Positions 49,759-58,769 of a stretch of DNA of 64,000 bases are shown piece by piece. The translations under genes were made by a program, and so were the position numbers. A model generated the notes under the pieces. The model had not been told where the DNA came from, did not search any database, and worked only from the letters and a program-made list of their open reading frames with translations. Each line of letters begins with the position of its first letter. Within the stretch, counting starts at the first letter, position 1. The stretch covers positions 62,001-126,000 of the forward strand of contig JALFIV010000033.1 in NCBI GenBank assembly GCA_022775385.1. Direction: 5' to 3'. The DNA comes from Clostridiales bacterium (GTDB lineage: Bacteria; Bacillota; Clostridia; Oscillospirales; Butyricicoccaceae).

Positions 49759-50375
49759 CGGCGCTGATTCTGGCCTCCGCACCCGAGCGGGAGTACGATT
49801 ATGTCCGCGAGCTGGCACAGCAGGCCGACTGCATCGTCTGTGCCGACGGCGGCGTGCGCCATGCGCGCGCGTGCGGACTGCATCCCGATCTGGTGATCGG
49901 GGATTTTGACTCGGGAACCCTGCCGGCGGACTGCGAGGTCATCCGGCTGAAACCGGAGAAGGACGACAGCGATCTGATGTGCTGTGCCAGAGAGGCAATC
50001 CGCCGCGGTGCGGATACGATCTGGATCGCCTGTGCATCGGGCGGACGCATCGACCATTTTCTCGCCAATCTGTTCCTGCTCGAGTATCTCGGCCGCGAGG
50101 GGATCGACGCGCTGTTTTTTGACAGCCGCAACCGCGTCCGCTTTCACGGCGGCGGCACACAGCGGTACACGGCGGATCCGGCCTACCGCTACGTCGGGAT
50201 CATCCCGCTGGATGCACAGCTGCACGGCGTGACCCTGCGCGGACTCAAGTATCCGCTGACGGACGCCGAGCTCGACCGCGCGTCGGTCATCAGTATTTCC
50301 AACGAGGCGGTGTCGGCGGAATACAGCATTGCAATCGAAGACGGACGGGCATTGGTCGTCGAAAGCCGCGACTGA
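49755..50375 (+). CDS. thiN: Thiamine pyrophosphokinase
   Basis: A 206-residue kinase converting thiamine to thiamine diphosphate. CADGGVRHARACGLHPDLVIGDFDS is the catalytic acidic region, and KDDSDLMCCAREAI plus ASGGRIDHFLANLFLL complete the first domain; the C-terminal beta domain contains VISISNEAVSAE. It overlaps rsgA and ends the operon. Confidence 0.94.
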   Translation: MTALILASAPEREYDYVRELAQQADCIVCADGGVRHARACGLHPDLVIGDFDSGTLPADCEVIRLKPEKDDSDLMCCAREAIRRGADTIWIACASGGRIDHFLANLFLLEYLGREGIDALFFDSRNRVRFHGGGTQRYTADPAYRYVGIIPLDAQLHGVTLRGLKYPLTDAELDRASVISISNEAVSAEYSIAIEDGRALVVESRD

Positions 50376-50412
50376 TGCCGTTTGATCGAATACAAACAAG
50401 GAGGATATGAAC

Positions 50413-50649
50413 ATGAACGTATACAAGACAAAGGGAACCTGCTCCCGTGAGATCCGTTACAGCGTCAAGGACGGCATTGTGGAGGATATCGAGGTCATCG
50501 GCGGCTGCGCCGGCAATCTGGCGGGCATCTGCCGCCTGATCAAGGGCATGCCGGTCGAGCAGGTGATCAAGGCATTCAAGGGTGTTGACTGCAACGGACG
50601 CGGCACTTCCTGCCCGGATCAGATTGCAACCGCGCTGGAACAGGCTTGA
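50413..50649 (+). CDS. TSCPD domain protein (TIGR03905 type)
   Basis: A 78-residue protein. KGTCSREIRYSVKDGIVEDI, GGCAGNLAGICRLI and GTSCPDQIATALEQA match the short stand-alone TSCPD proteins, whose motif also occurs at the end of some ribonucleotide reductases. Four cysteines may bind metal. Function is not known. AAGGAGG at 50398-50404 fits ATG 50413 better than ATG 50407. Confidence 0.88.
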   Translation: MNVYKTKGTCSREIRYSVKDGIVEDIEVIGGCAGNLAGICRLIKGMPVEQVIKAFKGVDCNGRGTSCPDQIATALEQA

Positions 50650-50705
50650 TTTGCATGATGAACACGTGCAAGTTGCAGAGCTGAATACTGCATTTATGCA
50701 AAATG

Positions 50706-50735
50706 ACGCCGTTCGGGATGCGAACGGCGTTTTTT
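50706..50735 (+). terminator. Terminator after the TSCPD gene
   Basis: A perfect 10-base stem (50706-50715 with 50721-50730), GGATG loop, then TTTTTT. Confidence 0.88.
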
Positions 50736-50787
50736 GTGTGCAATGTTCTGGAAAAATAAAAACGGGGCAAAAAATGTGAAAATGCGG

Positions 50788-50816
50788 TTGAAAAAATCAT
50801 ATTCCTAGTCTATAAT
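50788..50816 (+). promoter_or_regulatory. Promoter of the aminotransferase gene
   Basis: TTGAAA at 50788-50793, 17-base spacer, and TATAAT at 50811-50816. The leader is about 90 bases and contains a small hairpin (CAAATG/CATTTG, 50876-50890) just before the ribosome site. Confidence 0.75.
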
Positions 50817-50912
50817 GAGTAAGACTTCAAAAGAAATGTAACTGTGCGTTTCGCAAGTAACCGAAATTCAACAGGCAAATGATACATTTGGTTCTGAAAG
50901 GAAATGATGGCA

Positions 50913-52109
50913 ATGGTTAAACCAATTTCAAAAATTGCTTCCGCAATCAGCCCGTCCGCAACCCTCGCAATCAATGCGCTGTACAAGCAGATGCAGGCTG
51001 ACGGCATCGATGTCGTCGGATTCGGCGCAGGCGAGCCGGATTTCAACACGCCGGACAACATCAAAGCGGCCGGAATCGCGGCAATTGAGGAGAATCAGAC
51101 GAGATATACCCCGGCAGCCGGTCTGATGTCGCTGCGCAAGGCGGTCTGTGCGCGCATGAAGGAGGACCTCGGTCTGGACTACGAGCCGTCGCAGGTTGTT
51201 GTTGCCTCGGGTGCAAAGCACAGTGTGTATGCCGCCATCATGGTATGCTGTGATCCGGGCGACGAGGTCATCATCGCCGCACCGTACTGGCTGAGCTATT
51301 CCGAGATGGTCCGCATGGCGGGCGCCGTTCCGGTTGAGGTCGTTGCATCCAAGGAGCAGCACTTCAAGATCACGGCAGAGCAGCTGGAGGCAGCCATCAC
51401 CCCGAAGACCAAGATGTTCATGCTGAACTCGCCGTCCAACCCGACCGGCATGGTCTACACGAAGGAAGAGCTGGAGGCGCTTGCAGCGGTCTGCGAGAAG
51501 CACGGCATCTATGTTCTGGCGGATGACATCTACTATAAGCTGGTATATGACGGAATCGAGTACACCTCCATCGCATCGGTATCCCCGGCGATGAAGGAAC
51601 AGTGCATCATTGTCAACGGTGTCTCCAAGACCTACGCGATGACCGGCTGGAGAGTCGGCTACACGCTGTCCAACGAGACTGTGGCAAAGGCGATGTCGAG
51701 CTATCTGAGCCACTCCACCGGCGCACCGGCAACGCCGGCGCAGTATGCCGCCATCGAGGCTCTGACCGGTCCGCAGGACTCGGTTGAGACCATGCGTCAG
51801 GAGTTCGAGAAGCGCCGCGACCATCTGGTAGAGCGCATGAACAAGGTTCCGGGCGTCTCCTGCCTCAAGCCGCAGGGCGCATTCTATGTTATGATGGATA
51901 TGTCCGGCTTTGTCGGCAAGGAGATGTACGGTCATGTGATCGAAAACGATGTCGATTTCGCACAGCTCTTCCTGGAGAAGGGTCTGGTTGCCACCGTTCC
52001 GACTTCTGCGTTCGCGGCGCCGAATTATCTGCGCTGGTCGTATGCGACCTCGCTCGAGCAGATCGACAAGGGCATCGACCGTCTGGAAAAGTTTATCGCT
52101 GAGGCGTAA
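50913..52109 (+). CDS. PLP-dependent aminotransferase (aspartate aminotransferase type)
   Basis: A 398-residue class I/II aminotransferase. It starts near MVKPISKIASAISPSATLAI and shows GFGAGEPDFNTPDNI, NSPSNPTGMVYTKEE, and GVSKTYAMTGWRVGY with Lys239 as the PLP lysine. The pattern matches subgroup I-gamma aspartate aminotransferases, though related enzymes act on aromatic or other amino acids. Three in-frame ATG codons (50904, 50907, 50913) are close; spacing to AAAGGA favours 50913. It is monocistronic between its own promoter and terminator. Confidence 0.9.
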   Translation: MVKPISKIASAISPSATLAINALYKQMQADGIDVVGFGAGEPDFNTPDNIKAAGIAAIEENQTRYTPAAGLMSLRKAVCARMKEDLGLDYEPSQVVVASGAKHSVYAAIMVCCDPGDEVIIAAPYWLSYSEMVRMAGAVPVEVVASKEQHFKITAEQLEAAITPKTKMFMLNSPSNPTGMVYTKEELEALAAVCEKHGIYVLADDIYYKLVYDGIEYTSIASVSPAMKEQCIIVNGVSKTYAMTGWRVGYTLSNETVAKAMSSYLSHSTGAPATPAQYAAIEALTGPQDSVETMRQEFEKRRDHLVERMNKVPGVSCLKPQGAFYVMMDMSGFVGKEMYGHVIENDVDFAQLFLEKGLVATVPTSAFAAPNYLRWSYATSLEQIDKGIDRLEKFIAEA

Positions 52110-52134
52110 GACAGATCAGATCCAAATAGATACG

Positions 52135-52177
52135 GGACTCACCGATACGGCTTTGTATCAGTGAGTCCTAATTTTTT
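52135..52177 (+). terminator. Terminator after the aminotransferase
   Basis: A 14-base stem (52135-52148 with 52155-52168, one G-U), 6-base loop, then TAATTTTTT. Confidence 0.88.
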
Positions 52178-52211
52178 GACAAACAATCCGATGTTTTGTG
52201 TACAAATGATA

Positions 52212-52240
52212 TTGAAGTTTCGGACAATATCCCCTAAAAT
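52212..52240 (+). promoter_or_regulatory. Promoter of purB
   Basis: TTGAAG at 52212-52217, 17-base spacer and TAAAAT at 52235-52240. No purine riboswitch fold was recognised in the short leader. Confidence 0.6.
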
Positions 52241-52290
52241 AATAACAGCTGTATTCGGCGCGGAGAGTGCGCCGGGAAAGGAACGTAACT

Positions 52291-53721
52291 ATGAGCAATA
52301 TTTATGAAAGCCCGTTTTGTTCGAGATATGCAAGCCCGGAGATGCTGTATGTCTTTTCGCCGGATATGAAGTTCTCCACCTGGAGACGTCTTTGGGTGTC
52401 TCTGGCTAAGGCGGAGAAGGAGCTCGGTCTGCCGATCACGCAGGAGCAGATCGACGAGATGGAAGCAAACATCGACAACATCGACTACGATGTCGCCAGA
52501 GCGCGTGAGAAGGAAGTCCGTCACGACGTCATGGCACACGTTTATACCTTCGGCAAGGCCGCACCGAAGGCCGCCGGCATCATCCATCTGGGTGCGACCA
52601 GCGCTTACGTCGGCGACAACACTGACATCATCCAGCTCAAGGAGGGTCTGCTGCTCGTCCGCAAGAAGCTGGTTGCCGTCATCCGCAAGCTGAGCGCATT
52701 TGCTGACGCACACAAGGATCAGCCGACCCTCGGCTTCACGCATTTCCAGCCGGCACAGCTGACCACCGTCGGCAAGCGCGCGACCCTCTGGATCAACGAG
52801 CTGCTGATGGATCTGGACGAGGTCGAGTTCCGCATCGCAAACCTGCGTATGCTCGGCTCCAAGGGTACGACCGGCACGCAGGCGAGCTTCATGGAGCTGT
52901 TCGACGGCGACCATGAGAAGATCAAGAAGATGGAGCAGATGATCGCCGACGACTTCGGTTTCCCGGGTGTCGTTCCGGTTTCCGGTCAGACCTACTCCCG
53001 CAAGATCGACGCACAGGTTGTCGCAACCCTCGGCGGCATCGCACAGTCCGCGAGCAAGTTTGCCACCGACATGCGTCTGCTCCAGCACCTGAAGGAGCTG
53101 GAAGAGCCGTTTGAGGCTCATCAGATCGGCTCCTCCGCGATGCCGTACAAGCGCAATCCGATGCGCTCCGAGCGTATCTGCGCACTGGCACGCTATGTCA
53201 TCACGGACACGCTGAATCCGGCGTTCACCTCCGCGACCCAGTGGTTCGAGCGCACGCTGGATGACTCCGCAAACAAGCGCGTCTCCATTCCGGAGGCATT
53301 CCTCGGTGTCGACGCCATCCTGAACATCATGATCAACATCGCAGAGGGCATCGTGGTTTACCCGAAGGTCATCGAGCAGCGCGTGATGAGCGAACTGCCG
53401 TTCATGGCGACCGAGAACATCATGATGAGTGCGGTCAAGCGCGGCGGAAACCGTCAGGAACTGCATGAGCGCATCCGCCAGCACTCCATGGCGGCCGGCA
53501 AGCGCGTCAAGGAGGAGGGTCTGGACAACGACCTGATCGACCGCATCGCCGCCGACCCGATGTTCGGCCTGACCAAGGAGGAGATCGTCGCAGAGCTCGA
53601 TCCGAAGGCATACATCGGCCGTGCACCCCAGCAGGTCGAGGACTTCATCGCAAACGACGTCATGCCGCGCATCCGCCCGTATCTGGACGACGAGGAGCTC
53701 AAGGTCGAAATCAACTTGTAA
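52291..53721 (+). CDS. purB: Adenylosuccinate lyase
   Basis: A 476-residue lyase acting twice in purine synthesis: it releases fumarate from SAICAR and from adenylosuccinate. The signature GSSAMPYKRNPMRSERI, the THFQPAQLTTVGKR region and HLGATSAYVGDNTDII are present. It forms a homotetramer. ATG 52291 follows AAAGGA at good distance. Flanked by its own promoter and terminator, so monocistronic. Confidence 0.96.
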   Translation: MSNIYESPFCSRYASPEMLYVFSPDMKFSTWRRLWVSLAKAEKELGLPITQEQIDEMEANIDNIDYDVARAREKEVRHDVMAHVYTFGKAAPKAAGIIHLGATSAYVGDNTDIIQLKEGLLLVRKKLVAVIRKLSAFADAHKDQPTLGFTHFQPAQLTTVGKRATLWINELLMDLDEVEFRIANLRMLGSKGTTGTQASFMELFDGDHEKIKKMEQMIADDFGFPGVVPVSGQTYSRKIDAQVVATLGGIAQSASKFATDMRLLQHLKELEEPFEAHQIGSSAMPYKRNPMRSERICALARYVITDTLNPAFTSATQWFERTLDDSANKRVSIPEAFLGVDAILNIMINIAEGIVVYPKVIEQRVMSELPFMATENIMMSAVKRGGNRQELHERIRQHSMAAGKRVKEEGLDNDLIDRIAADPMFGLTKEEIVAELDPKAYIGRAPQQVEDFIANDVMPRIRPYLDDEELKVEINL

Positions 53722-53752
53722 GCGCAAGAATTGGAATAATATAGCAGCCATG

Positions 53753-53784
53753 CCCCGGCAGGATTTCCTGTCGGGGTCTTTTTT
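53753..53784 (+). terminator. Terminator after purB
   Basis: An 11-base stem (53753-53763 with 53766-53776, one G-U) with a two-base loop, TC, then six T. Confidence 0.85.
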
Positions 53785-53866
53785 GACAAAAGACGGAGAA
53801 AAATGGTATTTCACAAAGAGGAATGGGGAATTCTCTGTGAAATTTTGTTGAATTTCGCCAGTTTAT

Positions 53867-53895
53867 TTGACTTCCACACCCGTTTCGTATATAAT
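53867..53895 (+). promoter_or_regulatory. Promoter of secD-secF
   Basis: TTGACT at 53867-53872, 17-base spacer and a perfect TATAAT at 53890-53895, 37 bases before TTG 53933. Confidence 0.8.
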
Positions 53896-53932
53896 ATAAC
53901 CGTTCATTGTCACAATCTAGGAGGCGACTAAT

Positions 53933-55225
53933 TTGAAAAAGAGTATTCTGTCCTTTGTGGCTGTTCTGCTGGTAATTGCATTGCTCTGCTGTACAGCTGT
54001 CTTTGGACTCACCGTCGGACCGATCCAGATCCCCAACGTGCTGGATGAAGAAAACGGCATCCGCCGCGGACTGGATCTGGTGGGCGGTTCATCCATCACG
54101 TTCGAAGCACAGCTTCCGGACGGGTACAACACATCCAACCTGCAGTCGGATATGAATTCCGTGCAGGCGATGATGACCAAGCGTCTGGATTCCCTCGGCT
54201 ACACCGAAGCGACGGTCGAGCTGGTGGGAGACACCCGCATCAAGGTCGACATCCCGGCGATCTCCGACCCGCAGGAAGCGGTCGAGGTTCTGGGCGCAAC
54301 CGCACAGCTGCAGTTCCTGAATGCCGACGGCGAGGTCATCCTCGGCGGCTCGGACATCAAGAGCGCATCGGCAGGCTACGGCAAGGTCAGCCAGACATCG
54401 GTTGCGGAGGAGCACTATGTCAACGTTGAGTTCACCGACGAGGCCGCGGAGAAGTGGACGGAAGCCACCAAGCTCGCGGCACAGGCGGAGGACGGCAAGA
54501 ACTACATCAAGATCGTCATGGACGAGGAAACCCTGTCCTCTCCGTCCGTCTCCAGCGAGTATGCGGAGACCGGCATCACGGGCGGCGGATGCATCATTTC
54601 GGGCAATTTCGATGCGGATTCCGCAAGAACGCTTGCCGAGCAGATCAACATCGGCCAGCTGCCGTTCACGCTGGAAGAGGTATCCATGAGCGCGGTCGGA
54701 CCGTCCCTCGGTGAGAAGGCGCTGTCCACCAGCCTGACGGCGGGCGCCATCGGCATTCTGCTCGTCATGATCTTCATGATCGTCATGTACCGTGTACCGG
54801 GCTTCATTGCATCCATCGCACTGCTGTTCTACACCGCACTGGACGCCGTCATCCTGACGGTTGCCCATGTCAATCTCTCCCTGCCGGGCATCGCAGGCAT
54901 CATCCTGTCCATCGGCATGGCGGTCGACGCCAACGTCATCATCTTTGAGCGAATCAAGGACGAACTGCACAACGGCAAGACCGTCCGCGCGGCGATCGAC
55001 TCCGGCTTCAGCCGCGCATGGACCGCGATCATCGACTCGAACATCACGACGATCATTGCTGCCGTTGTCCTGTACTTCTTCGGCTCCGGTACGGTAGTCG
55101 GCTTTGCGATCACGTTCGGCATCGGCGTTGTTCTGTCCATGTTCACGGCGGTTACCGTCACTCGTTTCCTTCTGAGACGGATTGTCGAGTTCAATATCCG
55201 CAATCCGAAGCTCTACGGCGCGTAA
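53933..55225 (+). CDS. secD: Protein translocase subunit SecD
   Basis: A 430-residue membrane protein that uses the proton gradient to help pull proteins through SecYEG. An N-terminal helix is followed by IRRGLDLVGGSSITFEAQLP, the extracytoplasmic P1 domain, and five C-terminal helices with VDANVIIFERIKDEL, where charged residues carry protons. Start TTG 53933 has GGAGG eight to nine bases upstream. secF follows after 18 bases. Confidence 0.95.
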   Translation: MKKSILSFVAVLLVIALLCCTAVFGLTVGPIQIPNVLDEENGIRRGLDLVGGSSITFEAQLPDGYNTSNLQSDMNSVQAMMTKRLDSLGYTEATVELVGDTRIKVDIPAISDPQEAVEVLGATAQLQFLNADGEVILGGSDIKSASAGYGKVSQTSVAEEHYVNVEFTDEAAEKWTEATKLAAQAEDGKNYIKIVMDEETLSSPSVSSEYAETGITGGGCIISGNFDADSARTLAEQINIGQLPFTLEEVSMSAVGPSLGEKALSTSLTAGAIGILLVMIFMIVMYRVPGFIASIALLFYTALDAVILTVAHVNLSLPGIAGIILSIGMAVDANVIIFERIKDELHNGKTVRAAIDSGFSRAWTAIIDSNITTIIAAVVLYFFGSGTVVGFAITFGIGVVLSMFTAVTVTRFLLRRIVEFNIRNPKLYGA

Positions 55226-55243
55226 GAAAGGAGAGGAGTTATC

Positions 55244-56353
55244 ATGGAAAAGAAACGGTTTTCTATCGTTAAGAAATTCCCGATTTTCGCAATTATCTCT
55301 TTGATTCTGATTGCGCCGGGTCTGATCGGACTGGTTACCCTGCCGTTTGGTCTGAATCTGTTCAATATGGATGTCGACTTTGTCGGCGGCACCAGCATGA
55401 CCTTCAACCTGCACACCGAGGTCACCAGTGAGATGTCGGGTGAGGAGATCCCGCAGCTGGTCGAGAACGCCTGCGGTGTGGCTCCGTCCACCGTACAGAA
55501 GACGGGCGAAAACAATGAGTCGGTACTCATCAAGTGCACCGAGCTGGACAACGGTCAGCAGACCGCGGTTGTCAACGCGATGCAGGAGAAATACAGCCTG
55601 ACGGATGAGGACACCGAGAGCGTCGAGCATGTCAATGCCACCATCGGCCGCGAGGCCCAGAACAAGGCGGTCACCGCGGCGGTCATCGCAGTCCTGCTCA
55701 TGCTGCTGTACATCACGATCCGTTTTGAGTTCACCTCCGGTCTTGCGGCGGTCACCTGTCTGGCGCACGACCTGCTGGTCATCCTGTCGGCATATATCGT
55801 CCTGCGCATCCCGTTCAACACGACGTTTATCGCGGTTGCGCTGACGATCCTGGGCTACTCGATCAACGCGTCCATCATCGTGTTCGACCGCATCCGTGAG
55901 AACCGCCGGTTCGCACGCCGCGAGAGCTTTGAGGATACGGTGGAGGTCAGTGTCTGGCAGACGGTACGCCGCACGCTGTTCACGTCGATTACGACCCTGC
56001 TGACCATCGGCATGATCTTTATCTTCGGTGTCACCTCGCTGCGTCAGTTCACCCTGCCGATCATCATCGGTATCGTCGCGGGCGGCTATTCCTCGATCTT
56101 CCTGGCCGGCTCACTCTGGGCAAAGTACCGCGGCATGCTCCGCAAGAACCGCCGCGCAAAGGCATCGGCCAAGCTGGCATCCCGTGACGCGGGCAAGCCG
56201 AAGACGGCATCCGAGACCGAGGAGTCCAAGGCGGACGCACCGGTACCGGAGGCACAGCCTGCTCCGGCAACACCGGCGCCGGCTTCCGCAGCAGCTCCGG
56301 CTCAGCGGAGAAACAACTCCAAGAAAAACAAGAGAAAGAAGAAAAAGCACTGA
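55244..56353 (+). CDS. secF: Protein translocase subunit SecF
   Basis: A 369-residue partner of SecD. MDVDFVGGTSMTFNL begins the periplasmic loop, and LTILGYSINASIIVFDRIREN marks the proton-relay helix. Six transmembrane helices are expected within residues 1-300. Residues from about 301 form an unusual cytoplasmic tail rich in Ala and Pro that ends in a Lys/Arg run; typical SecF stops near 300. AAAGGAGAGG precedes ATG 55244. Confidence 0.94.
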   Translation: MEKKRFSIVKKFPIFAIISLILIAPGLIGLVTLPFGLNLFNMDVDFVGGTSMTFNLHTEVTSEMSGEEIPQLVENACGVAPSTVQKTGENNESVLIKCTELDNGQQTAVVNAMQEKYSLTDEDTESVEHVNATIGREAQNKAVTAAVIAVLLMLLYITIRFEFTSGLAAVTCLAHDLLVILSAYIVLRIPFNTTFIAVALTILGYSINASIIVFDRIRENRRFARRESFEDTVEVSVWQTVRRTLFTSITTLLTIGMIFIFGVTSLRQFTLPIIIGIVAGGYSSIFLAGSLWAKYRGMLRKNRRAKASAKLASRDAGKPKTASETEESKADAPVPEAQPAPATPAPASAAAPAQRRNNSKKNKRKKKKH

Positions 56354-56369
56354 GTGCGTGATTGGAATG

Positions 56370-56401
56370 AGGCAGTCGGATGAGAATCCGGCTGCCTTTT
56401 T
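56370..56401 (+). terminator. Terminator after secD-secF
   Basis: A 12-base stem (56370-56381 with 56386-56397, one G-U), GAGA loop, then a short T run. Confidence 0.8.
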
Positions 56402-56486
56402 CTGTACGCTCTGCATCAGACAAGCAGCAGAAAAATGAACAAATTCAAACGAAATGTATCAAATATTGCAAATATCCACAAGGAAA

Positions 56487-56515
56487 TTGACAAATGTATA
56501 AAAAATTGATATAGT
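56487..56515 (+). promoter_or_regulatory. Promoter of the GlgX-like gene
   Basis: A perfect TTGACA at 56487-56492, 17-base spacer, and TATAGT at 56510-56515. Confidence 0.75.
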
Positions 56516-56555
56516 CTAATTATTATTTCATTTGCATGGAAGGGGTGGATCTGCG

Positions 56556-58769
56556 ATGGAGGAGCTTGAAGCAAGGAAACAGAATACTGTCCCCCGATTT
56601 GTATGGGGAATGAATCCTGAAAAGGCAAGCCTGACGGAGCAAGAGTACCACAGTTTTCACGATACCGTTCCGGTTGTACGGATGACCGAGCGGACGACAC
56701 ATCCGATCCGCGAGATTGCAGGATTCAAGACCTGCCCGGGACACTGCCTGCAGAACGGCGCGTTTGAACTCTGGGGCGGTGTGAATTTTACAATTCAATC
56801 CCAGCACGCGACCTATGTCGAGCTGGTATTGTTTGAACGTCACGCGGAGGCACCATTTGCCGTACTGCCGTTTCCGGATGACTACCGGATCGGCAATGTC
56901 TATTCAATGATTGTATTCGGTCTGGATATTGAAGATTTCGAATATGCATACCGGATGGACGGTCCATACGATCCGGAAAAGGGTCTGTTGTTTGATCGGA
57001 AGAATCTGCTGCTCGATCCGTATGCCCGTGCGGTTGCCGGTCAGTCGGACTGGGGAACCCGTCCGCTGAGCGGCTTTGATTACCGTGCGCGTGTCACCAA
57101 GACCGGATTTGACTGGCGCGGTGTTCACCGTCCGCAGATCCCGATGAACGATCTGATTATCTACGAGGCACATGTGCGCGGTTTTACCCGCGATCCGTCC
57201 TCAAACGTCAGCAATCCGGGTACATTTGACGGACTGATGGAGAAGATTCCCTATCTCAAGGAACTGGGCGTCAATGCGGTCGAGCTGATGCCGATCTTTG
57301 AGTTCGATGAGATGAACGCGATGCGCGTACACGACGGTAATCTTCTGCTGGACTACTGGGGTTATAATCCAGTGTGTTTTTTCGCCCCGAACACGGCGTA
57401 TTCGGCACACAAGGAGTTCACCAACGTCGGCGATGAACTGCGCCGGCTGATCCGTCAGCTCCACCGCAACAATATGGAGGTCATTCTCGACGTCGTATTC
57501 AACCACACGGCGGAGGGAAACGAGGACGGTTCGATTTTCTCTCTCAAGGGTGTCGACAACATTTATTATATGCTCGCTCCCGATGGATCGTATTACAACT
57601 TCAGCGGATGCGGCAATACTGTAAATTGCAACCATCCGATTGTACAGCAGCTGATTCTGGACTGTCTGCGCTACTGGGTGGTGGAATATCAGGTCGACGG
57701 CTTCCGCTTTGACCTCGCGTCCATCCTCGGACGAAATGAGGACGGAACGCCGATGAACAAGCCGCCGCTGCTGGAGCGGCTGGCCTTTGATCCGATTCTG
57801 GCCGATGTCAAGCTGATTGCCGAGGCGTGGGATGCCGGCGGACTGTATCAGGTCGGCTCGTTCCCGTCCAGAGAAAAGCGCTGGTCGGAGTGGAACGGAA
57901 AATACCGCGACGATATGCGCTGTTTCCTCAAGGGCGACAGCGGCATGGCAACGCTTGCGACCTACCGCATCCTCGGCTCTCCCGACCTGTATCATCCGGA
58001 GATCCGCGGCGACGGCGCCTCGGTCAATTTCCTGACCTGTCACGACGGCTTTACGCTGGCGGATCTGTTTGCATACAATGTCAAGCACAACGAGGCAAAC
58101 GGCTGGGACAATACCGACGGCGAGAACAACAACAACAGCTGGAACTGCGGTGTGGAGGGCGAGACCGACAATCAGGACATCAAGAACCTCCGCCGCCGTA
58201 TGCAGAAAAACGCGATTGCGGTGCTCATGTGCTCGCGCGGCACGCCGATGATTCTCGCGGGCGACGAATTCGGCAATTCGCAGTTCGGAAATAACAACGC
58301 CTACTGTCAGGACAACGAGATCTCCTGGCTGGACTGGAATCTGCTAGAAAAAAACAGCGATCTGTTTGAATTCTTCCGCTATATGATCCATTTCCGCCGG
58401 GAGCATCCGATCCTGCGCAAGCATACCGAACCGGCGCGCAGCCGTTTCCCGGAGTACAGCCTGCACGCGAAGGAACCGTGGGATGCCAACTATCAGGAAG
58501 ACACCCGCGTGATCGGCGTAGCGTTTGCCGGACGCAATGAGGCGGATACCGAAGATGATATCATCTATATCGGCATCAATTCGCACTGGGATGCGCATAC
58601 GATTCGTCTGCCGGAGCTGCCGGGACGGATGCAGTGGCATCTCGCAGTGAACACCAACGGTGCCCATCCGGACGACTGCTATGCACCGAAGGATATGCCG
58701 AAGATTTACAACGGTGTATTCACCATGCCGCCGCGCACAGTGATCATCGCACAGGCGAAAATCGTATGA
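56556..58769 (+). CDS. glgX: Glycogen debranching enzyme GlgX-like (GH13)
   Basis: A 737-residue alpha-amylase family enzyme. An N-terminal CBM48-like domain (about 50-170; NGAFELWGGVNFTIQSQHA) precedes the GH13 barrel. Catalytic residues are Asp386 (VDGFRFDLA), Glu423 (LIAEAWD) and Asp497 (TCHDGFTLADL), the last motif and the GDEFGNSQFGNNNAYCQDNE segment being typical of GlgX/isoamylases. It would remove alpha-1,6 branches from glycogen limit dextrins. No glycogen synthesis genes lie nearby. ATG 56556 follows a purine-rich site, and the gene overlaps mutY by four bases. Confidence 0.92.
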   Translation: MEELEARKQNTVPRFVWGMNPEKASLTEQEYHSFHDTVPVVRMTERTTHPIREIAGFKTCPGHCLQNGAFELWGGVNFTIQSQHATYVELVLFERHAEAPFAVLPFPDDYRIGNVYSMIVFGLDIEDFEYAYRMDGPYDPEKGLLFDRKNLLLDPYARAVAGQSDWGTRPLSGFDYRARVTKTGFDWRGVHRPQIPMNDLIIYEAHVRGFTRDPSSNVSNPGTFDGLMEKIPYLKELGVNAVELMPIFEFDEMNAMRVHDGNLLLDYWGYNPVCFFAPNTAYSAHKEFTNVGDELRRLIRQLHRNNMEVILDVVFNHTAEGNEDGSIFSLKGVDNIYYMLAPDGSYYNFSGCGNTVNCNHPIVQQLILDCLRYWVVEYQVDGFRFDLASILGRNEDGTPMNKPPLLERLAFDPILADVKLIAEAWDAGGLYQVGSFPSREKRWSEWNGKYRDDMRCFLKGDSGMATLATYRILGSPDLYHPEIRGDGASVNFLTCHDGFTLADLFAYNVKHNEANGWDNTDGENNNNSWNCGVEGETDNQDIKNLRRRMQKNAIAVLMCSRGTPMILAGDEFGNSQFGNNNAYCQDNEISWLDWNLLEKNSDLFEFFRYMIHFRREHPILRKHTEPARSRFPEYSLHAKEPWDANYQEDTRVIGVAFAGRNEADTEDDIIYIGINSHWDAHTIRLPELPGRMQWHLAVNTNGAHPDDCYAPKDMPKIYNGVFTMPPRTVIIAQAKIV

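Noticed and set aside
50817..50912. Riboswitch in the aminotransferase leader
   Set aside because: Only a 6-base hairpin next to the ribosome site was found; no known riboswitch core recognised.
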